Below, in pieces: positions 6,481 to 11,140 of a stretch of 11,140 bases of DNA. This DNA is from Planctomycetales bacterium (GTDB taxonomy: Bacteria; Planctomycetota; Planctomycetia; Gemmatales; Gemmataceae): assembly GCA_020054355.1 (NCBI GenBank), contig JAGVLI010000894.1, positions 1 through 11,140 of the forward strand, given 5' to 3'. The notes below the pieces were generated by a model, which saw only the letters and a list, made by a program, of their open reading frames with translations, was not told the DNA's origin and ran no database searches. The position numbers and the translations under genes are program-made. Numbering within the stretch: the stretch's first letter is position 1; each line of letters begins with the position of its first letter.

Positions 6481-8568
6481 ATGCCAAGCCGATCTTCTGG
6501 ATTGTTGCGATTGCTGGTCGCTGCCGCTGTCTTGCTTCCTCCGCTGGGCGGGTCCATCGCCCGCGCCGAGCTGCGTACCCTGGAAATCATCAGCCGGCAG
6601 CCGTTCGCCGAGGGCATGGAGTTCGGCAGCACCGGCGCTTACGAACGCATCATCGGCGTGGGGCGGTTCGCGGTCGATCCGGGCCATGCGCGGAATCGTG
6701 GCATCGTCGATCTCGACAAGGCGGCGAAGGACGATACCGGCAAGGTGCTGTTCGAGTCGGACGTGGTCATTCTGGCGCCGAAGGACCCGGCACGCGGCAA
6801 CGGCGCGGTGCTCTACGACGTGAACAATCGCGGCAACAAGCTGGCCGTGCGCTTCTTCAACCTGGGCGGCGGCGGTAACGACCCGTTGACCAAGGCCGAC
6901 GCAGGCGACGGCTTCCTCTTCCGTCGCGGCTACACCGTCGTCTGGTGCGGCTGGATCGGCGAGATGCTGCCGGGCAATCATCGAATGCTCTTGAAAGTGC
7001 CGGTGGCCACCGAAAACGGCAAACCGATTCGTGGTCCCGTTCGCTTCGAGATGACCACCGACGCGGCGGCCGAGACGTTGCCGCTCTCGCAACGCGAAGG
7101 CCACGGCAGCTACAGCCCGACGCCCGCCGGTGAAAAGAACGCCGTCTTGACCTGGCGGCTGCGTGAAGACGGCGAGCGCGTGGTGATTCCGCGCGGCCAG
7201 TGGTCGCTCGAACGGCAGCCGTTGCCGGAAGTCAAGGAAGGCGTCAGCGGGACGCTGCCGCAGATTCGCTGCCGGGTGCAAGGCGGCTTCAGACCGGGCT
7301 ATATCTATGAGATGATTTGTGAATGCGAAAACCCGATCGTGCAGGGGCTGGGCTTCGCCGCCATCCGCGACTTGATTTCCTTTCTGAAGCACGACGGCAG
7401 CAAACAGAACCCGCTGTTGAGCGCCGCCGGCAAGCCAGTCATCACCCGCGCGCACGGGTTCGGCGTCTCGCAGAGCGGCCGTTGTCTGCGTACTTTCGTC
7501 TGGCAGGGTTTTAACGCCGACGAAGCGGATCGCAAGGTGTTCGACGGGCTGATTCCGCATGTCGCCGGTGGCGGTTTAGGCTTCTTCAACCATCGCTTTG
7601 CCCAGCCGACCCGGCACAACGGGCAGCAGGAGAATCATACTTACTTCGGCGACGCCTTCCCGTTCACCTATGGCGAAGCGGTCGATCCGCACAGCAAGCG
7701 CACGGACGGCATCCTGCTCAAGTTACAGAAGGAAAATGCAAAATTCCTGCCGAAGATCATGCACACGCAGAGCGCTGCCGAGTACTGGCACCGCAGCGGT
7801 TCGCTGGTCCATACGGACCCGCTGGGCAGCAAGGACGCGATCATTCCGGACAACGTGCGCATCTATGCTTTCGGCGGCACGCAGCACGGACCCGCCGCCG
7901 ATCCGAACGCCCGCGGCGCGGCGGAAAACATGGTCAATCCGGGGGACTTTCGGCCCATCATGCGGGCACTGCTCGAAGACCTCGACGCCTGGGTGAAAAA
8001 CGACACCGCTCCGCCGCCCAGCGCCTATCCGCGCATCGACCAGGGCACGCTCGTCTACTGGAGTCAGAAGAGCACCGGCTTTCCGGCGCTGCCTGGCGTG
8101 CGCTATCCCGAAGTCATCCAGCGGCCCGCGTATCTCGATTTCGGCCCCGATTTCTGGACGAAGGGTATTATCACCGTCGAACCGCCGAAGCAGGGCGGGC
8201 AGTATTTCGTGATGGTGCCCAAGAGCGGGCCGGACGGCAACGATCTCGGCACGCTCCTGCCCGCCGAGGTGGCCGTGCCGTTGGCCACCTACACCGGCTG
8301 GAACCTGCGTCGCCGCGACGTGGGCGCGGAAGGGGCGCTCGCCAACCTGATGGGGTCGTACATTCCCTTCTCGAAGACCAAGGCGGATCGCGAGAAGACG
8401 GGCGATCCGCGCGCTTCCATCGAGGAGCGCTATGGCACCTTCGAGAAGTATCAGAAGGAGTTCGCCGCGAAATGCGCGGATATGGTGGGCCGCCGCGTGC
8501 TGCTGCAGGAAGACGCGGATCGCTTGATCCAGAGCCGGGAGAAAATGAAAGATCAGTTTGTGAAGTAA
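6481..8568 (+). CDS. Secreted alpha/beta-hydrolase domain protein (Abhydrolase_10-like)
   Basis: This 695-residue exported hydrolase has a signal peptide (MPSRSSGLLRLLVAAAVLL, cleavage likely after ARA at residue 29). The N-terminal module carries VLYDVNNRGN (about 110-119), typical of the large alpha/beta-hydrolase-domain family PF20091. The nucleophile elbow is GVSQSGR with Ser330 (codon 7468-7470) as the likely catalytic residue; the fifth position of GxSxG is Ser here, as in relatives reading GxSQSGR. His469 in GGTQHG is a good candidate for the catalytic His. The reaction is probably ester hydrolysis, with substrate unknown. ATG 6481 is preferred because AAAGGTG lies six nt upstream; GTG 6472 falls within that site. 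The gene is divergent from the protease pair and is followed after 6 nt by a strong hairpin. Confidence 0.87.
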   Translation: MPSRSSGLLRLLVAAAVLLPPLGGSIARAELRTLEIISRQPFAEGMEFGSTGAYERIIGVGRFAVDPGHARNRGIVDLDKAAKDDTGKVLFESDVVILAPKDPARGNGAVLYDVNNRGNKLAVRFFNLGGGGNDPLTKADAGDGFLFRRGYTVVWCGWIGEMLPGNHRMLLKVPVATENGKPIRGPVRFEMTTDAAAETLPLSQREGHGSYSPTPAGEKNAVLTWRLREDGERVVIPRGQWSLERQPLPEVKEGVSGTLPQIRCRVQGGFRPGYIYEMICECENPIVQGLGFAAIRDLISFLKHDGSKQNPLLSAAGKPVITRAHGFGVSQSGRCLRTFVWQGFNADEADRKVFDGLIPHVAGGGLGFFNHRFAQPTRHNGQQENHTYFGDAFPFTYGEAVDPHSKRTDGILLKLQKENAKFLPKIMHTQSAAEYWHRSGSLVHTDPLGSKDAIIPDNVRIYAFGGTQHGPAADPNARGAAENMVNPGDFRPIMRALLEDLDAWVKNDTAPPPSAYPRIDQGTLVYWSQKSTGFPALPGVRYPEVIQRPAYLDFGPDFWTKGIITVEPPKQGGQYFVMVPKSGPDGNDLGTLLPAEVAVPLATYTGWNLRRRDVGAEGALANLMGSYIPFSKTKADREKTGDPRASIEERYGTFEKYQKEFAAKCADMVGRRVLLQEDADRLIQSREKMKDQFVK

Positions 8569-8574
8569 AAGAAG

Positions 8575-8613
8575 GCCGCTTGCGGCTTCGCATTCTGCGG
8601 AGCCGCAAGCGGC
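8575..8613. terminator. Hairpin between convergent genes, probable bidirectional terminator
   Basis: The arms GCCGCTTGCGGCT (8575-8587) and AGCCGCAAGCGGC (8601-8613) pair perfectly over 13 bp. The stem continues through one T-G wobble and four more pairs to a TTC loop. It lies between the stop of the alpha/beta hydrolase (8568) and the stop of the SDR gene (8622). On the minus strand it is followed by CTTCTTTT, a fair U-tract; on the plus strand only TATTTG follows. Similar GC-rich hairpins are scattered in planctomycete genomes, so it may also be a dispersed repeat. Confidence 0.75.
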
Positions 8614-8621
8614 TATTTGAA

Positions 8622-9476
8622 TCAAGTCACTTTCTGAGGCTCGGGTGTTTGTTGATTCTTCTTCCGGGCCTCGATCTCTTCCTTGAAAACTTGCCGGACT
8701 TTCTTGGCCGCGATGCGATCCGCCAGCCAGGGGAAGAACCGGCTGACGAACACCAGCAGCTTGCCCTGGGTGGTCAAGGTCACCGTCCGGCTGCCGCGCT
8801 CGATGGCCAGCAGCGTGGCATCGGCCACTTGCTCGGAAGTCATGCCGCGCATGTGGTCCATCTGCACGCGGGCCTTTTGTTCGAGCATGTTCTTGGAGAA
8901 GTTCGTCTGCGTCAGACCGGGGCAGACCACGACCACGTCGATCCCATCCTTGGCCAACTCTGGCCGCAGTGCTTCGCTGAAACCCTCGACGGCGAACTTG
9001 CTGGCCGAGTAATCGCTGCGGCCGGGGATGCCGCGCTTGCCGGCGATGGAAGAGATGTTGCAGATCGCGGGCTTGTTGCCCTGCTTCAGCATGGGCAGGA
9101 AGACGCGCGTCGTCTCGGTCAAACCGAAGAAATTGACCTCGAAGATTTTCCGCAGGCGATCGGCGTCGGCTTCGCAGAAATGGCCGGTGGCGCCGATGCC
9201 GGCGTTGTTCACCAGCACGTCGAGGCCGCCGAATTTCTCCTGGGCGGCCTGCACCATCTTCTGACGGTCTTCGGCGCTGGTCACGTCGGCCTGCACGATT
9301 TCGATGACCTGGCCGGCTTGCTGCGCTTCAGCGGTCAGTTCTTGCAATAGAGGCAACGAACGTGCCGCCGCCAGCACCTTGATGCCGCGCTGCGCGGCCC
9401 GCAGGGCCAGCGACTTGCCGATGCCCTGGGAAGCGCCGGTGATGAGCATTCGCGAGCCAGTCAATTGCCGCCGCAT
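8622..9476 (-). CDS. Short-chain dehydrogenase/reductase (SDR family)
   Basis: This 284-residue classical SDR has the full set of motifs: the cofactor loop TGASQGIG at 13-20, Asp64 (ADVT) against the adenine, NNAG at 90-93, and the catalytic set Asn115, Ser143, Tyr156 and Lys160 (YSASK). Arg39 after the second strand suggests NADP(H) preference. PGLTQTNF near 200 is the usual post-catalytic turn. The C-terminal ~60 residues include a hydrophobic segment (KLLVFVSRFFPWLADRIAAKK) and a basic tail, as in SDRs that associate loosely with membranes. Substrate is not predictable. ATG 9476 has GAGGAGA about 8 nt upstream. It is convergent with the alpha/beta hydrolase across the shared hairpin; the Tat propeller gene lies 214 bp upstream in the same direction, separated by the REP cassette, so co-transcription is uncertain. 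Confidence 0.92.
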   Translation of the reverse strand: MRRQLTGSRMLITGASQGIGKSLALRAAQRGIKVLAAARSLPLLQELTAEAQQAGQVIEIVQADVTSAEDRQKMVQAAQEKFGGLDVLVNNAGIGATGHFCEADADRLRKIFEVNFFGLTETTRVFLPMLKQGNKPAICNISSIAGKRGIPGRSDYSASKFAVEGFSEALRPELAKDGIDVVVVCPGLTQTNFSKNMLEQKARVQMDHMRGMTSEQVADATLLAIERGSRTVTLTTQGKLLVFVSRFFPWLADRIAAKKVRQVFKEEIEARKKNQQTPEPQKVT

Positions 9477-9558
9477 CGGAAAAGTCTCCTCGGTCGCCGT
9501 GCCTTCTCTGTGCTGTCTATTCTGCCCGATGTGCCGCTGCCGGGAAAGAGCAGGCCAA

Positions 9559-9592
9559 CGGCCGTCTCCGCTGGCGCGAGAGAAGACGGCCG
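9559..9592. repeat. 9-bp inverted repeat upstream of the SDR gene
   Basis: CGGCCGTCT at 9559-9567 pairs with AGACGGCCG at 9584-9592 around a 16-nt loop. It lies between the Tat propeller stop (9691) and the SDR start (9476), both on the minus strand. It could be a weak terminator, an operator or chance in GC-rich DNA; no clear U-tract follows. Confidence 0.35.
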
Positions 9593-9636
9593 CGTTATGC
9601 GGGTTGCTGCGGTTAGAGCAGTTATAGCGACGACTT

Positions 9637-9694
9637 GTAGGGTCCGCTGTGCGGACCAGTCCAACGTTGGACTGGTCCGCACAGCGGACCCTAC
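9637..9694. repeat. 58-bp perfect palindrome of two REP-like units, GTAG ends facing outward
   Basis: The plus-strand unit is 9637-9657 and the minus-strand unit 9674-9694. Each is GTAG then GGTCCGC-TGT-GCGGACC, identical to the units at 1966-2015. The 16-nt spacer 9658-9673 (agtccaacgttggact) is itself a perfect palindrome, so the whole 58 nt is symmetric with 29-bp arms centred between 9665 and 9666. Polarity is opposite to the first pair. The last GTAG of the minus unit forms the stop codon of the Tat propeller gene. Confidence 0.9.
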
Positions 9695-10992
9695 TTGCGC
9701 GGCGGGGCCATTTGCAGGAGAGTCAACGGCGCCAGCGATAGCGAATAGACCGAACCGTCGCGGCCTTCCGCCGCGCCGAGGATGGTGTAGTTCGTCGTCG
9801 TGGTGCCGTCGGCCAGCTTGCGGATGCCGTGGTGCCAGGGCAGCGCCTTGCCTTCCTTGTCCTTGAATTCGGTGTAGTCCGGATTGCGGATGGCCACCGG
9901 ACCATGATTGACCGGGGCCTGGTCGTCTGCCCGATAGCTGACCAAGTACTGAATGCTGCTGCCCAGCGCGGTGTTCGCGGTGATGGCGGCCCAGACTGTA
10001 CCCTTGGGACCGACGCACAGCGCCCGGCAATCGGTGCTTTTCGCTTCGGCCAGTAGCGGACCGTGCGCCTTGCCCGCCAGCACGTCGCCATCGGCGGTCA
10101 GGTCGTAGCTGTAGAGTTGGTTGCCGCTCATGGCCACGCAGTAGAGCGTCTTGCCGTCGGGCGTCACGTCCCAGTTGATGGGATGGCTCTTCGGGTCGGC
10201 CAGCAGCGATTCCTTGGTCGGCGGCTTGCCGTCGATGGTTTGCTTCAGCCGTTCGAGCTTGTCGGTCTTCGGATCGTAGCGGGCGATGTCGCCGCCCAGG
10301 ATGGGGTGATAGGCGCGGCCGCGGGCATCGACGACGACGAAAGCGTACATGTGCTGGCAGTCGAGTAAGTCGCGGTACTTCCCGGTTTTCAGGTCGAGGA
10401 TCATGAAGTGCGACGACTCGATGGGCCGAGCATCATCGCAGGTGGAGATGTAGGCCACGTCGCGGGCTTCGTCGGGGGTGATGCTGATGATGCCATGATG
10501 CTTGATCGGAATCGGGTAGACGCGCGTCTTGCCGGTGGCGGGGTCGTAGACCATCGGATAGCCGCCGGGGTAGTCGGTGCGTTTCTCGTCCTTTTCGGGA
10601 TAGCCCTGCTTGGTGGCGAAGTAAATTTTCCCGCTCGGCCCGACGTTGTTGCGCGTGTGAATTTTAGCCTGAGCGGCGAAGCCCTTGAGGTCCGTGCCGA
10701 TTTCCTTATGGCAATCGACGACGACGCGCATCTGCTTGGTCTTCGGGTCGAACTCGACCAGATAGGCGTTGACGCCATACTTGGCGCAGCCGATGTAGAG
10801 CTTGCCATCCAGCCCGCTAACGATGGAGAAATAGCCGCTGCCCTGGTTGGTGGTTTCCTTGGGCACCGCGTAGGCCGTGGCCTGCAACCAGGCTGGCTTA
10901 TCGGCTTGCTCGGCCAGAAGGAAATCCGTGGTGGTCAGCGAGGTCAAGGAACCGACCCCGACAGCACAGAACTGGCGTCTCGAAAGCAACAT
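9691..10992 (-). CDS. Tat-exported beta-propeller protein
   Basis: This 433-residue protein opens with a twin-arginine signal, SRRQFCAVGVGSLTSL at residues 4-19, followed by a hydrophobic run, so it is probably exported folded. The mature part is a chain of blades of the SMP-30/YVTN-like propeller type: YVVEFDPKTKQ-like strands (LVEFDPKTKQMR), MILDLKTGKYRDL, IARYDPKTDKLERL, VTPDGKTLYCVAMSGNQLYSYDL and DGSVYSLSL. A cysteine-histidine segment, LLDCQHMYAF, sits mid-protein. Such folds bind ligands, metals or cofactors, or act as sugar lactonases; no diagnostic metal site is clear, so no activity is assigned. ATG 10992 has AGGGGGG six nt upstream. The protein ends MAPPRK, with the final Lys codon and TAG stop lying at and within the REP palindrome, so its original C-terminus may have been altered. 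Confidence 0.85.
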   Translation of the reverse strand: MLLSRRQFCAVGVGSLTSLTTTDFLLAEQADKPAWLQATAYAVPKETTNQGSGYFSIVSGLDGKLYIGCAKYGVNAYLVEFDPKTKQMRVVVDCHKEIGTDLKGFAAQAKIHTRNNVGPSGKIYFATKQGYPEKDEKRTDYPGGYPMVYDPATGKTRVYPIPIKHHGIISITPDEARDVAYISTCDDARPIESSHFMILDLKTGKYRDLLDCQHMYAFVVVDARGRAYHPILGGDIARYDPKTDKLERLKQTIDGKPPTKESLLADPKSHPINWDVTPDGKTLYCVAMSGNQLYSYDLTADGDVLAGKAHGPLLAEAKSTDCRALCVGPKGTVWAAITANTALGSSIQYLVSYRADDQAPVNHGPVAIRNPDYTEFKDKEGKALPWHHGIRKLADGTTTTNYTILGAAEGRDGSVYSLSLAPLTLLQMAPPRK

Positions 10993-11097
10993 CTTCGGCC
11001 CCCCCTGAAAGATGGTTCGTTCGAGACCGAGTGTACCTCTTGAAGGTAATCGTTCACACCCTGGGGTAGCTTTTTTGGGCAGCAGGGACGTAAGCGG

Positions 11098-11140
11098 TCA
11101 CGCCTCGGGCAGCAGTGTGGGCGTGGGCTGGTGAGCAAAA
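11098..11140 (-). CDS. Possible C-terminal end of a further minus-strand gene (runs off the right edge)
   Basis: One minus-strand frame is open from the right edge to a TGA at 11100-11098 and ends FAHQPTPTLLPEA. Ten of thirteen third positions are G or C, as in the real genes here, and its stop is about 105 bp upstream of the Tat propeller start. The stretch is far too short to establish coding or name a family; treat it as a tentative edge fragment. Confidence 0.25.
   Translation of the reverse strand, partial: FAHQPTPTLLPEA

Noticed and set aside
6415..7560. 381-residue minus-strand open frame opposite the alpha/beta hydrolase
   Set aside because: It is antisense to conserved hydrolase motifs, has no start signal, and its product resembles no family I know.

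Overview
The window looks like an ordinary accessory stretch of a high-GC (roughly 60-65% by eye) planctomycete chromosome, most likely near the Gemmata/Pirellula groups. The reasons are a very large secreted PSCyt1-type cytochrome c fused to WD40 repeats, several exported hydrolases and beta-propeller proteins, and clear Shine-Dalgarno sites. No taxonomic marker gene is present, so this placement is inference.

Layout, left to right. At the left edge is the first ~25 codons of a minus-strand gene that reads like the N-terminus of the HrpB helicase, preceded in the same direction by a CoxG-like SRPBCC protein (103-549). Divergent from these is a secreted SGNH/GDSL-type hydrolase (735-1838). 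A 234-bp gap carrying a REP-like inverted repeat leads to the 1210-residue dihaem-motif cytochrome/WD40 protein (2073-5705). Convergent with it is a two-gene minus-strand unit: an 88-residue small protein (6086-6352) overlapping a single-domain retropepsin-like aspartic protease (5743-6105). Divergent from that unit is a secreted alpha/beta hydrolase (6481-8568), which ends at a strong hairpin shared with a convergent SDR oxidoreductase (8622-9476). Upstream of the SDR gene, on the same strand, lie a second and perfectly palindromic REP-like cassette (9637-9694) and a Tat-exported beta-propeller protein (9691-10992). A short minus-strand reading frame enters at the right edge.

Most large products carry signal peptides and would work in the periplasm or cell envelope (hydrolases, cytochrome, propellers). 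They are separated by strand switches, so this is a neighbourhood of single genes and not one pathway operon. The only tight gene pair is the small protein plus aspartic protease.

The most distinctive non-coding signal is a REP-like unit, GTAG followed by a perfect 7-bp stem and 3-nt loop. It occurs four times as two inverted pairs with opposite polarity. One copy supplies the stop codon of the Tat propeller gene, and a conserved GAGCARTT...GTAG leader flanks the pairs. No RAYT transposase is in the window, so any mobilising enzyme must be elsewhere. I saw no tRNA, rRNA, CRISPR array or complete insertion sequence.
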